NCBI GenBank assembly: GCA_003499525.1
Contig: DNTB01000003.1
Location: forward strand, 57,839-121,838
Direction of reading: 5' to 3'
DNA from: Flavobacteriales bacterium
GTDB taxonomy: Bacteria; Bacteroidota; Bacteroidia; Flavobacteriales_G; Salibacteraceae
Length of the DNA stretch: 64,000 nucleotides
In this document: positions 8,497 to 17,347 of the stretch, piece after piece
Numbering within the stretch: position 1 is the stretch's first letter
Layout: every line of letters begins with the position of its first letter
Notes under the pieces: model-generated
Seen by the model: the letters and a program-made list of their open reading frames with translations, nothing else
Told to the model about the DNA's origin: nothing
The model's database searches: none
Translations under genes and position numbers: made by a program

Positions 8497-9351
8497 ATGA
8501 AAAACGAAAAAATTATTTCCCCGATTAATGGCTATTTACTGTTTGTTATGTTTTCGTTAGCAACTGCGGCAACCGTTTATTTGTTTTGGTTAGAATCCTA
8601 TGTTTTTGCAGCGATCCTTACGCTTATAGATATTCTTCTAGTCAAAGGGTTTTACATCGTGAACCCAAATAAGTCTATGGTAATGGTTCTGTTCGGAGAA
8701 TATCGAGGGACAGTGAAGAAGAATGGTTTTTTCTGGACGAATCCCTTTTATCGAACAATTTCCATTTCGCTGAGGGCAAGAAATTTTGATAGCGAACGAG
8801 TTAAGGTAAATGATCAAGTTGGTAATCCAATTATGATAAGTGTGATTTTAGTTTGGATGGTTGAGGATACATATAAAGCGGCATTTGATGTGGACAATTA
8901 CGAGCATTTTGTTCGGGTTCAAACCGACGCCGCTGTTCGAAAACTGGCAGGATCTTATCCCTACGATAATTTTGATGATGATCAGAAGGAAATTACATTG
9001 AGATCGGGGATACAGGAAGTCAATGAAGATCTTGAGAGTGAATTAAAAGAGAGATTGGAAATTGCCGGAATCGAAGTGCTTGAGGCGCGCATTGGTTACC
9101 TGGCTTATGCGCCGGAAATTGCAAGTGCAATGCTGAAAAGACAGCAGGCTACGGCAATAGTGGCGGCGAGGTTTAAGATAGTGGAAGGAGCTGTTAGTAT
9201 GGTAGAGAATGCGCTATATCAGCTAAGGGATAAGGATATTATTGAGTTTGACAACGATAAAAAAGCTACGATGGTGAGCAATTTGATGGTTGTACTTTGT
9301 GGAGACCGAGATGCAACGCCCGTAATAAATACAGGAACATTACATCAATAA
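8497..9351 (+). CDS. SPFH/band-7 domain membrane protein
   Basis: 284 residues. Two hydrophobic helices (about 10-30 and 36-55) anchor the protein, followed by an SPFH (stomatin/prohibitin/flotillin/HflK) domain. Recognisable segments are VLFGEYRGTVKKNGFFW, SLRARNFDSERVKVND and VRVQTDAAVRKLAGSYPYD, then a helix-rich tail with LEARIGYLAYAPEIA. Such proteins oligomerise on membranes and scaffold microdomains. It is followed after one base by a small DNA-binding gene, a pairing I recognise from other genomes. Confidence 0.9.
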   Translation: MKNEKIISPINGYLLFVMFSLATAATVYLFWLESYVFAAILTLIDILLVKGFYIVNPNKSMVMVLFGEYRGTVKKNGFFWTNPFYRTISISLRARNFDSERVKVNDQVGNPIMISVILVWMVEDTYKAAFDVDNYEHFVRVQTDAAVRKLAGSYPYDNFDDDQKEITLRSGIQEVNEDLESELKERLEIAGIEVLEARIGYLAYAPEIASAMLKRQQATAIVAARFKIVEGAVSMVENALYQLRDKDIIEFDNDKKATMVSNLMVVLCGDRDATPVINTGTLHQ

Positions 9352-9352
9352 C

Positions 9353-9505
9353 ATGGCTGCTAAAAAAGCCTTTGTTTTACGTATTGATCCTGAACTATTT
9401 AAGGCTGTGGAAAAGTGGGCTGCTGATGAATTTCGGTCCACCAACGGTCAGATTGAATGGATTATATCTGCTGCTTTAAAAAAAGAACGAAGACTAAAAA
9501 AATAG
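9353..9505 (+). CDS. Small Arc-type ribbon-helix-helix protein
   Basis: A 50-residue ORF starting one base after the SPFH stop codon. KKAFVLRIDPELFKAVEKWA reads as the antiparallel strand plus helix A of an Arc/CopG DNA-binding fold; NGQIEWIISAALKKE reads as helix B, as in Arc-like proteins. It is probably a dimeric repressor of the SPFH operon, binding the TGATATCA region upstream. No toxin gene is seen, so a toxin-antitoxin role is not supported. Confidence 0.75.
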   Translation: MAAKKAFVLRIDPELFKAVEKWAADEFRSTNGQIEWIISAALKKERRLKK

Positions 9506-9552
9506 CATTAAACCCGGCACATGTTCTTACCCTTAAACTGATGTAGGCGAAA

Positions 9553-10608
9553 TCAATTTGAAGTCAGTTCGCTATGATTTAATGCGTATTCAGGAATATC
9601 ACCGGTAAGACTGTTGAGAAAGGTTTCTATGGATGAAATTTCCTCATCTGAGAGTTCTTTACCGAGTTGCGTAATGCCCATGATCCTGATTACTTCGGTT
9701 AGGTTTTCTACCGAACCATCGTGGAGATAAGGGGCAGTTTTAGTAATGTTTCTCAGCGAAGGCACTTTAAAGAAGAACTCATCAGCTTCATTTCCAGTTA
9801 CTTCTGCTCTGCCACGGTCGTGATGTTCCGATCCTGTATAATCCCAGTACGGCCCTTGTACCAGTCCAAATTTCTGGTACATCTTACCACCTAACCCTGG
9901 TCCCATATGACAGGTGATACATCCTGCACTCACAAAGGTTTCCATACCATTGATTTCTTCTTGAGAAAGTGCTTCAATATCTCCGTTCATGAAGTCATCG
10001 AAGCGGGAAGGTGTAATTAGAGATTTCTCAAATTCTCCAATAGCCTCTGCAATATTTTCATAGCTGATGGCCGATTCTTCATCGGGAAATGCAGCCGCAA
10101 ACAATTCAGAATATTCCGGAATATCGGAAATACGCTGAACCGCAGTAGATTCATCTGGTATACCCATTTCAATTGGATTTAGAATCGGTCCTTTGGCTTG
10201 TTCTTTAAGATCTGCGGCTCTACCATCCCAAAACTGAGCGATGTGAAATGATGCGTTGTAGACCGTTGGACTGTTTCTTTCTCCTAAAGTACCATCGTGC
10301 CCGGGTGAAGTTGGCAGATTGTCCACACCGTACTGATCCAGCATATGGCAACTGTTACACGATTTGGTATTGTTAATGCTCAATGCAGTTTCGTAGTACA
10401 ATTTCTTTCCCAATTTCGCCTTAGCGGTGCCAGGGTCGGCAGCTTCAGGAAGCGCCCCAAACATGGTTTTGGTTTTGTTGTACCAATCGGTTGCATAGGC
10501 TTGCTCAGTAGGGCTTAAACCTTCTTGTTTTTCTTTAGGCTCTCCTTCATCGCAGGATGCAAGAAAAAATGTAAGTAGAATTAGTGCAAGTGCAGCTTTC
10601 ATATTCAT
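9553..10608 (-). CDS. Di-heme cytochrome c peroxidase, lipoprotein
   Basis: 351 residues. The lipoprotein signal ends at LASC (Cys19). Two c-type heme sites are present: CNSCH at residues 84-88 and CITCH near 229-233, the CCP/MauG family arrangement. The first heme is the peroxidatic site and the second the electron-transfer heme. It should reduce hydrogen peroxide to water using periplasmic electron donors. FKVPSLRNI and APYLHDGS near the C-terminus are family hallmarks. The gene stands alone, 88 bases from its upstream neighbour. Confidence 0.92.
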   Translation of the reverse strand: MNMKAALALILLTFFLASCDEGEPKEKQEGLSPTEQAYATDWYNKTKTMFGALPEAADPGTAKAKLGKKLYYETALSINNTKSCNSCHMLDQYGVDNLPTSPGHDGTLGERNSPTVYNASFHIAQFWDGRAADLKEQAKGPILNPIEMGIPDESTAVQRISDIPEYSELFAAAFPDEESAISYENIAEAIGEFEKSLITPSRFDDFMNGDIEALSQEEINGMETFVSAGCITCHMGPGLGGKMYQKFGLVQGPYWDYTGSEHHDRGRAEVTGNEADEFFFKVPSLRNITKTAPYLHDGSVENLTEVIRIMGITQLGKELSDEEISSIETFLNSLTGDIPEYALNHSELTSN

Positions 10609-10696
10609 ATTTGGGAATTTCGTGCAAATGTATATCAGGTATAAGACTCCCTACAATAAGTAAGATTGATTGATCTAATTATTGAATAAACTCCGC

Positions 10697-11161
10697 TTAT
10701 TGACGAATCCGCTTTTTGATCAGCGCGATTTGTCCAAGGTGATAATATCCGTGCTCAACGAGTCCAAAAAGGTTACGAAAATAGTTGCCATACTTTTGCT
10801 CTACAAAGGTCTCCCAAAGTCTTTCTTCTGGTAGATTTTCGATAAGCACGATCATCTCTTTGGCTTCTTTCCAAATTTGATCGAGGAATTTTTCCCATTC
10901 TGATTGTGATGCCAGGATAGGCACGTCGAAACTGAATTTGTCTTTGCCCTCAAGAGGCCCACCTTTGAGCACCCCGGCAGCCGAACGGGTGTAGTAGTGG
11001 ATGTGGTACACCAGCTCAGCAATCGAATGAGAACCCTCCATTTTTATGAAGGCCGCCTCAATAGTTATATCCATGACTTGCTCCCTGAAATGGGATGCGG
11101 CCCAGTTAGGGCCGAAGTAGAATTGACGGTAGTTGTTTGCGAGTTGAGCAGTTGTTTTCAT
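10697..11161 (-). CDS. DinB-like four-helix protein
   Basis: 154 residues. The pattern IAELVYHIHYYTRSAAG near 45-60 and GLVEHGYYHLGQIALIKK at the C-terminus gives the three His ligands typical of the DinB/YfiT metal-binding four-helix bundle. Some members are thiol transferases; most are uncharacterised. It is cytoplasmic and monocistronic as far as visible. Confidence 0.75.
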   Translation of the reverse strand: MKTTAQLANNYRQFYFGPNWAASHFREQVMDITIEAAFIKMEGSHSIAELVYHIHYYTRSAAGVLKGGPLEGKDKFSFDVPILASQSEWEKFLDQIWKEAKEMIVLIENLPEERLWETFVEQKYGNYFRNLFGLVEHGYYHLGQIALIKKRIRQ

Positions 11162-11501
11162 GATGATGGAAATCTTTTCACAAATTCAAGGTTTTATTCT
11201 TTCACCAGACACGAATCGACCAATATCAACATGATAGAGCAGGGCCTATCGTTCCGGATTTAATACGACTTGAAAACTACTAAATCTTAAAATCCCCGGA
11301 GGACTGCGGCAAATGTGGTTTCTTTTACGAATTTGTGGTCTTTAGCTCCAATCTAACAAGTCGAGATCAAACTGAGAAGACAAGAGCCAAATACTGCTTC
11401 TGCACATCAGTTCGCTGCCGCAACCAATTAGGAATAACAAAAATCCAGAACCGCTGGTGAAAACAATTCTGGATTTTTAAAAAAGAACTTTGAAGGGTGG
11501 A
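11162..11501. other. Intergenic region without a recognised gene
   Basis: No coding frame or RNA gene is recognisable. The right end holds the terminator at 11439-11478; the left end must hold the promoter of the DinB-like gene. Confidence 0.5.
11439..11478 (-). terminator. Rho-independent terminator of the SnoaL-like lipoprotein gene
   Basis: A perfect 12-base stem (AAAAATCCAGAA / TTCTGGATTTTT) with a 16-base loop gives a T-rich tail on the minus strand. It lies 23 bases downstream of the lipoprotein stop codon. Confidence 0.8.
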
Positions 11502-12386
11502 TTAGAATCCAAACATTCCATTGTCGTTTGCAAGGCCTTCGGTAGGAATGGGCTGAATTACATCCCAATGCTCAACAGCTTTTCCATTTTCGAAACGCAG
11601 CAAATCGTAGAAGACATTTGTCGTGCCATTCCATTCTCCTTCGCTCACGGTAAGCACAAAATCTCCTTCACCTAAAACTTTGTGGATCTTGGTGTACTTG
11701 AACATGTTGTTTTGAGAAGTGAGATATTCAACTGCTTCAGTAATACCGGCCAAACCGTCTTTAATACCAGGATTGTGTTGTGCATACTGTTCCGAACTGA
11801 TATACTCAGTGATTTTGTTCGGGTTTTTGCCCATCAGAATATCTTCGACCATCATCTTAGCTAATGCTTTGTTAGCTTCAGTTTTGTCGAATTCTGATGC
11901 AGCAGTCGGACCATCAGTCTGCGACCTTCCGCTGGCAGTTTCTTGTACTAATGGAGCCATGGCATCCCAATGTTCGGCCACTTTGCCATTATCATCTATC
12001 CGGATAATATCAAAGGATACCATTTCGTCTGCTCCAAATGGTTTAGCATTCCTCCATATGTTGTGCATAAACACATAATTACCATCTTGAAACATCCGAA
12101 TATTCTCAGCTGTCGTTCCGTTTTCTTGAAGTACTGGTAGCATTTGTATGAAGGGTTCTAAACCCGTTGGGATAAATGGGTTGTGCTGGATGTAATCGGT
12201 GTTAGCCAGTTTTCGCATGGTTGCTGGGTCGTTTTTTAAAACAGCGCCTAAAAAAGTGCCAACCGTTTCTTTTTTGTTCATATGTATTACTTGTGATTCA
12301 TTTTGCTCGCTTTTTGATTTAGATTGACTTGTTGCGCAGGAAGCGAGAATACCTGACAGCACAAATACAATAATTGCATATCTCAT
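11502..12386 (-). CDS. Lipoprotein with two SnoaL/NTF2-like domains
   Basis: 294 residues. The lipobox is LASC after a short hydrophobic leader. Two cone-shaped SnoaL-like repeats follow, each with a helix then QHNP (IQHNPFIPTGLEPF and AQHNPGIKDGLAGI) and each ending in an EHWD motif (VAEHWDAMAPL and VEHWDVIQP). Related proteins are polyketide-cyclase-like or ester-cyclase-like, but most have no known substrate. The gene diverges from an HxlR regulator across 128 bases and is probably its target. Confidence 0.8.
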   Translation of the reverse strand: MRYAIIVFVLSGILASCATSQSKSKSEQNESQVIHMNKKETVGTFLGAVLKNDPATMRKLANTDYIQHNPFIPTGLEPFIQMLPVLQENGTTAENIRMFQDGNYVFMHNIWRNAKPFGADEMVSFDIIRIDDNGKVAEHWDAMAPLVQETASGRSQTDGPTAASEFDKTEANKALAKMMVEDILMGKNPNKITEYISSEQYAQHNPGIKDGLAGITEAVEYLTSQNNMFKYTKIHKVLGEGDFVLTVSEGEWNGTTNVFYDLLRFENGKAVEHWDVIQPIPTEGLANDNGMFGF

Positions 12387-12422
12387 GTTTTTTTCAGTTG
12401 AGGATTAATTATTACTTTTGAT

Positions 12423-12490
12423 TTGCAAGCAAAAGTATATTATTAGTTGCGTTATGCAAGCAATATCAGATAAACTTTCATTTTGCAAGG
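12423..12490. promoter_or_regulatory. Divergent promoter with repeated TTGC/GCAA motifs
   Basis: Three related motifs lie between the divergent genes: TTGCAAGCAA (12423-12432), TTGC-GTTAT-GCAA (12447-12459, an inverted repeat) and TTGCAAGG (12483-12490). They are candidate HxlR-family operators; the assignment is by position and symmetry only. Confidence 0.4.
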
Positions 12491-12514
12491 GAAATTTAAC
12501 AGTGCCTTAATGCT

Positions 12515-12946
12515 ATGAGTCCTGAATTCAGATGTGATTGTCCGTTTACTTCAGCCCTTGACATTCTTGGGGATAAGTGGATATTGGTCATCGTAAAGCA
12601 AATGCTATTTGAAGATAAACAGACCTTTAAAGCCTTTACGGAAAGTGAAGAAGCCATTGCTACCAACATTCTTTCCGACAGACTCAAGTTTTTGGAGGAA
12701 GTGGGAATTATCATCAAAACAAAGCGACCCGACAATAAAAAGACCAACTTGTACCTATTAACCGATAAGGGTCTGGCACTGACATCTATACTTGTTGAGC
12801 TTGCGACTTGGAGTGATCGTCACCTCAGGGACATGCATCCAACTATTGTTGATGGAGAGGCTATTGAGCTGCTGCGGAATGACAAAACAGCCTTTGCAAG
12901 TATAATCGAGAAAAAATATAGAGAAAAACTGGCTACAACTCCCTAA
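12515..12946 (+). CDS. HxlR family winged-helix transcriptional regulator
   Basis: 143 residues. The order Cys-rich start (CDCPFT), LDILGDKWILVIVKQML, NILSDRLKFLEEVGII and the wing TNLYLLTDKGLAL is diagnostic of HxlR/MarR-like regulators. The conserved N-terminal Cys residues often serve as redox or electrophile sensors. It is divergent from the SnoaL-like lipoprotein gene and likely represses it and itself. Confidence 0.88.
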   Translation: MSPEFRCDCPFTSALDILGDKWILVIVKQMLFEDKQTFKAFTESEEAIATNILSDRLKFLEEVGIIIKTKRPDNKKTNLYLLTDKGLALTSILVELATWSDRHLRDMHPTIVDGEAIELLRNDKTAFASIIEKKYREKLATTP

Positions 12947-13035
12947 GCGCTGTTCAGGTTAAAGTATGATTAAAAGTGAAATACCTGTTGTTAGAACGTA
13001 TCTTGTTCGATTGTTTTTTATTGTTAGAGAGATGA

Positions 13036-13059
13036 AAAGGCCAACTATTGTCGGCCTTT
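13036..13059 (-). terminator. Terminator hairpin overlapping the DUF4386 stop codon
   Basis: Stem AAAGGCC / GGCCTTT with a ten-base loop, followed by TTTTC on the minus strand. It overlaps the last codons of the DUF4386 gene and may also stop transcripts arriving from the convergent HxlR gene. Confidence 0.5.
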
Positions 13060-13716
13060 GATGAGTAAATATATTGTGAACGAAACTTCTCCAATGGCTG
13101 CGGAAACCCCCACAATAAGAGCGGTGTAGCCTTCATACCCGGGTAGATTGAAGTTTCCAAACGTTTCAATGATGTACCCTGCAGCAGAGGCGATCAGAAA
13201 GCCACCGAAAATGTTTGGGATGATGTTTGACTTTAATATTAAAACGCCCAAAAGCAAACAATGAACGCCAAATAACCCACCTGCTATCATGTATCCGTAG
13301 CCGTGAGCATGGATGAACATGGCGCTTAGGTCGAGCAGTTGACCCTCTGAAAAAGAAGAGAACTGATCTGGATTATTCAATACATGGAATGAGAGGTAAT
13401 GATTTAACAGGTTCAAACTGCCAATAGCCGGATGTGCGATAAGCCTCAAAGATGACGATGCAAGTGCAAGTGTTTTTCCGAATGGCTTAAACATTTGATA
13501 GAGAAGTACGGAAATGATCACATCAAGAATAAAGGCTATTAAGTCGAAGGATATTCCTGCGAGATACAGTTCCGGATTTCCGAGGATATTGGCAGCCGTA
13601 GCATCTATGTCTCCCGGAATGATGAGGGTACCTCGCACATATCCCTGACTAAATCCAGCCAGTAGTATAACCATTAGATAGAGCAGTCCTGTAAGTCTGA
13701 ATATATTGGCATTCAT
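13045..13716 (-). CDS. DUF4386 family membrane protein
   Basis: About 223 residues from ATG 13716; an earlier in-frame start at 13752 would overlap the preceding gene and precedes the conserved NANIFRLTGLLYLMVILL. Six hydrophobic segments are visible, with the family-like FRLTGLLYL, a loop holding NPELYLAGI and the SLRLIAHPAIG segment. It is an inner-membrane protein of unknown function. It follows the quinone oxidoreductase gene by about 28 bases and is probably co-transcribed with it. Confidence 0.75.
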   Translation of the reverse strand: MNANIFRLTGLLYLMVILLAGFSQGYVRGTLIIPGDIDATAANILGNPELYLAGISFDLIAFILDVIISVLLYQMFKPFGKTLALASSSLRLIAHPAIGSLNLLNHYLSFHVLNNPDQFSSFSEGQLLDLSAMFIHAHGYGYMIAGGLFGVHCLLLGVLILKSNIIPNIFGGFLIASAAGYIIETFGNFNLPGYEGYTALIVGVSAAIGEVSFTIYLLIKGRQ

Positions 13717-13744
13717 GATTGATAACTTTTGATGACCAAACCCC

Positions 13745-14731
13745 TTAGGCATTGATGATTACGATATTTCCTCTCTTGTGTCCACCATCAATATAGCGAT
13801 GTGCTTCGGCCAGTTTTTCTAAAGGAAACTGACGATCGATGACCGTTTTCAGCTGACCTTCACGATAGATGTCAATCACCTCTTTGAGCAACGCGTTTAG
13901 CCGTAAATCTGAATTTGAACCGGTTGCCTCGAATTTGGCTTTTCGGGATCCAAAAAGAGAAGTTCGGATCATGTCGCAGATCAAGTTCCCATTGAGCACA
14001 GGTGAAAGGTATTGGCCGTTTTCATTTAGAACAGGCGCACATGCTTTGAACGAGCTCTTCCCGATGGTATCATAAATAAGGTCGTATCTCTGATTCCCTT
14101 GGGTGAAATCAACCTTGGTGTAGTCGATAACTTCATCTGCGCCCAATGATTTGACCAACCCGATGTTTTTCTCACTGCAGACTGCGGTCACGTTTGCTCC
14201 AAGGTGTTTTGCTATTTGTACTCCGGCCGTACCCAGTGCACCGGAAGCCCCATTGATGAGCACCTTTTGACCGGGTTGCACCTTCCCAATTTCTTTGAGG
14301 AAATTAAACGAGGTAAGATGGCCATCAGCAAAACTTGCCGCCTCGGAATAGTCCATGTTTTCTGGCATTTGAAGGACCACGCTTTCTTCTGAAATGGTGA
14401 GGTACTCGGCATTGGAGCTGAATCCGAATTTGGTTTCGCCAAATACACGATCTCCAGCTTTAAATACGGTGACGTCGGTACCTACCGATTCCACAATGCC
14501 ACTAAATCCCGTGCCGGGTATCGGCTTTTTTGGCTTGAAGAATCCCAGGAATAGCCGGCCGAAATAGGGCTTGCCCGTTCGAATCATCGAGTCTGCCCGG
14601 GTTGCTGAGGAGGTCATTACCCGCACGAGGATTTCTTTGGAATTGGGCTCGGGTTTTTCCACCATTTTTAATTCGAATACATCTGGAGTTCCGTATCCCT
14701 TTGCTACAATTGCTTTCATTTGATTTGTCAT
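13745..14731 (-). CDS. Zinc-independent quinone oxidoreductase-type MDR enzyme
   Basis: About 328 residues from ATG 14731, preceded by a purine-rich AAGAAA; an upstream in-frame ATG at 14758 is less likely. KAIVAKGYGTPDVFEL opens a GroES-like domain, GTGFSGIVESVG follows, and the Rossmann part carries VLINGASGALGTAGVQIAK. The zinc ligands of classical alcohol dehydrogenases are absent, as in NADPH:quinone reductases. It is cytoplasmic. It lies just downstream of the broken AraC/TPR regulator gene. Confidence 0.87.
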   Translation of the reverse strand: MTNQMKAIVAKGYGTPDVFELKMVEKPEPNSKEILVRVMTSSATRADSMIRTGKPYFGRLFLGFFKPKKPIPGTGFSGIVESVGTDVTVFKAGDRVFGETKFGFSSNAEYLTISEESVVLQMPENMDYSEAASFADGHLTSFNFLKEIGKVQPGQKVLINGASGALGTAGVQIAKHLGANVTAVCSEKNIGLVKSLGADEVIDYTKVDFTQGNQRYDLIYDTIGKSSFKACAPVLNENGQYLSPVLNGNLICDMIRTSLFGSRKAKFEATGSNSDLRLNALLKEVIDIYREGQLKTVIDRQFPLEKLAEAHRYIDGGHKRGNIVIINA

Positions 14732-14834
14732 GATTTCTTGTTTTGAATTATGAAGCAAATAGAGCTTATGCCAGACTGTTTTGAGTTCGGGATTTCAGGA
14801 AGAAGGACAGAATTATAATTCAGAACTTATTATG

Positions 14835-16637
14835 CTAAGAGGATTGGCCCTTTTGAAAAGCTTTGGGTGTCATACCGGCTATTTTCTTGAAAGCAGTATT
14901 GAAGGCGGTTTTAGAGTTGAAACCACTTTCATAAGCGAGACCTAGAATTGAAATATGTCGATTGCCGGGGTCAATAGCGAGAGTTTTGAAATGATCTACG
15001 CGATATTGATTAATGAATTCATTGAAGTTTTTACCGATATGTTCATTCAATAACCAGGAGAGTTGGTTAGGGTGAACTTCTATTTGACTGGCTAAGGAGC
15101 GTAGCGTAAGAGAAGGGTCGAGGTAGGGGTGTTCCTGCAATACGAACTGACGTAGTTTGTCAACTATTACTTCAGCCGTTTTGTCATCCAGAGCTGAGGT
15201 ATTTGTTCGACTTTTTAAGGATACCTTATGTACATAGTTGTATATACGCTTATGATAGACTTGATAGCGCGGATCGTTTCGAATAGGTTCTGCGTTAGGA
15301 TCACTAAAGGCGAGCAGAAGTATGGAAGACTTCTGACTAAAAAGCTTCTCTAGAATTTCAAAGGCTTCGTCAAAGAGACCAAGCGCAGCAAGGTTTATGT
15401 ACAGATAAGAATGAGCCTGAAAGGAGGTGTCATTGGCTGCACTGGTTCTAAGTTTGGATAATAACTTCGTTCCAATTTGAGATGATCCAATAAGGTTGGC
15501 AATAAGTCATTCCAAACCCAATCGCTCATCAGGCATCATGAGTTCTTTTGGTATTTCATCCAAATGCTTTTGAGCGAGATCATATGCCTTCATTTTTATC
15601 AACGCATATGTTAATGTGATTTGAGCGGGCACATTCATCGGATTTTCTACCAGGAGTTCTGCCAATAGTTGTTTTGAGTCTTCAAGATTTCCAGTCCTAT
15701 ATAGGAAATGGGCTTCATGAAACTTCGTTTCCTGGTTTAAAGGGTCAATTGATTTGGCATAACGAAGATGTTCCTTGGCAAGAGGGATGTTTCCTTCTAA
15801 CAAGTGAAAAAAGGAAATAAAATTGCGACTGTCCGAGTGATTTGGCTTGTTCGCCAGCGCCTTTTGAATGTGCTCAAATGCTTTGGCAAAGCTTGCTTCT
15901 GTGAAGAATGCATGATTGGCGAGGAGGTAATTTAAGGATGCGTTCTCAGAGTCAATTTTCTTAGCTTTTTCTAAAGAATCTATGGCTTTTTGCCAGGCTT
16001 CTTCATAGGGTGCGAACCCTGCAATGGCGAGAAAAGAATAGGCATCAGCCAGCCCGGTATAGGCATCAATCAATTGATTGTCAATTCTCAGAGCTTTCTC
16101 AAAGTACTGGATCGACTCGTTGCTGCTTACGGGATTCCATTTGTTAAATAGCTTTTTCCCATGCAGAAAATGTTCATAAGCGGTTAAATTTCGTGTAGGC
16201 GTTTCTGCCAGGTGTTCTTTTATTGTTAAGTGGCCAAATTGCTCTCTCAATCTATCGGCAATATACAGGCTAATTTCATCTTGAATGTCAAACAGGTTTT
16301 CCAGTTTGCGGTTCCATGTCTGAGTCCAAATCAGGGATTCATCATTTGGATCCGTAAGACGAGCAGCAATCCTAAGTTGTTCGCCGGAGATACGAACACT
16401 GCCTTCTACAACGAGATCTACTCTGAGTTTTTCGGCAATTTCTTTTGTGGAAGTGGATTTATTTTGGAATGAAAAACTTGAAGTTTTTGAAATGACTCTG
16501 AGCTGGTCAACATTAGAAAGTGCATTGATAATTTCTTCCGTAATGCCCTCACAGAAATAGACGTGCTCAGTATCAGTGTTCAGGTTCCGAAATGGTAGGA
16601 CCGCAATGGAAATGCGAAAGGAATTTAAGTCATTCAA
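14835..16637 (-). pseudogene. AraC-type regulator with FlgO-like and TPR domains, split by in-frame TGA
   Basis: One continuous frame of about 600 codons starting at TTG 16637. Residues 10-125 form a FlgO/TolB-N-like domain (IAVLPFRNLNTDTEHVYF, LVVEGSVR). TPR-like helices run from about 150 to 370 (YTGLADAYSFLAIAGF). The C-terminal 100 residues are an AraC helix-turn-helix (LASQIEVHPNQLSWLLNEH, AYESGFNSKTAFNTAFKK). A TGA at 15509-15507 (codon 377) interrupts it, but homology continues in the same frame without a gap. Natural nonsense mutation or base error are both possible. It lies upstream of, and may have controlled, the oxidoreductase/DUF4386 pair. Confidence 0.85.
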
Positions 16638-16777
16638 GGTTTTGGCTTTCGTCGTCTAAGGTAGTATTAGAAATCAAGATCAATAAAATTCATAGAGTAA
16701 TTTGATACGTTTGAATTTGTCTCCTTTTCAGACCTATCGCATATACAATGCTCGCAACAGAGTTTTGAGTGAACGTT

Positions 16778-17305
16778 TTATTCTAAATTGCCCAATGGTA
16801 AATATCTTTCTTGAATTATTCTAAAATGATGTATTTGATGAGCGGGAATAGTAAGCCCAATTGCAAAAAGAGGCATTTCGTATTCAAAAAAAACACAGTT
16901 GGTGTCAAGTAATGCTTTATTAAATGAACCAAACAACGCTATTGTTGATTCTCGAACCATACGAAGCTCATTTATCAACTGCTCGTTAGATCGCTCATCT
17001 GCGTTTGAATTTTCTGCCATGATTTCTTGATCATGCGCCACAGGTATGGCTCCCTCATCGCGAGCAAAAATTATTGCTCTAAAGCACCAGATTCGCTCCC
17101 AATCAATAAGATGCTGCAATATTTTATGAATCGTCCATTTATCTTTTTCATACGTTTTCAACCCAACTCTATTTAGTTGGGCGATATCTAAACCATCGAT
17201 TCTTTTCAAACTTAGTGCAAGAGCCTCAGTGAGTTCAACACCCTCATTTAGCTCATAAACATATTCTAAAAACTTTGGATTTTTCTTTCTCTCTGGTTGT
17301 TCCAC
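16778..17305 (-). CDS. DinB family protein
   Basis: 175 residues with the DinB four-helix pattern: KWTIHKILQHLIDWERIWCFR (first His region) and IPAHQIHHFRIIQERYLPL at the C-terminus, giving metal-binding His residues. Length and motif order match DinB_2-type damage-inducible or thiol-transferase-like proteins. It is cytoplasmic and of unknown substrate, and only distantly similar to the other DinB-like protein in the window. Confidence 0.82.
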   Translation of the reverse strand: MEQPERKKNPKFLEYVYELNEGVELTEALALSLKRIDGLDIAQLNRVGLKTYEKDKWTIHKILQHLIDWERIWCFRAIIFARDEGAIPVAHDQEIMAENSNADERSNEQLINELRMVRESTIALFGSFNKALLDTNCVFFEYEMPLFAIGLTIPAHQIHHFRIIQERYLPLGNLE

Positions 17306-17347
17306 AATTTATGTTTTTTCTTGTCGCTCGCGAAGTGATTTAAATAA

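Noticed and set aside
13717..13752. Upstream start of the DUF4386 gene
   Set aside because: The extra 12 residues are polar, overlap the preceding gene and precede the conserved first helix.
15507..15509. TGA in the AraC/TPR gene as selenocysteine
   Set aside because: The position is in a non-catalytic linker region and I saw no adjacent selenocysteine-insertion hairpin.
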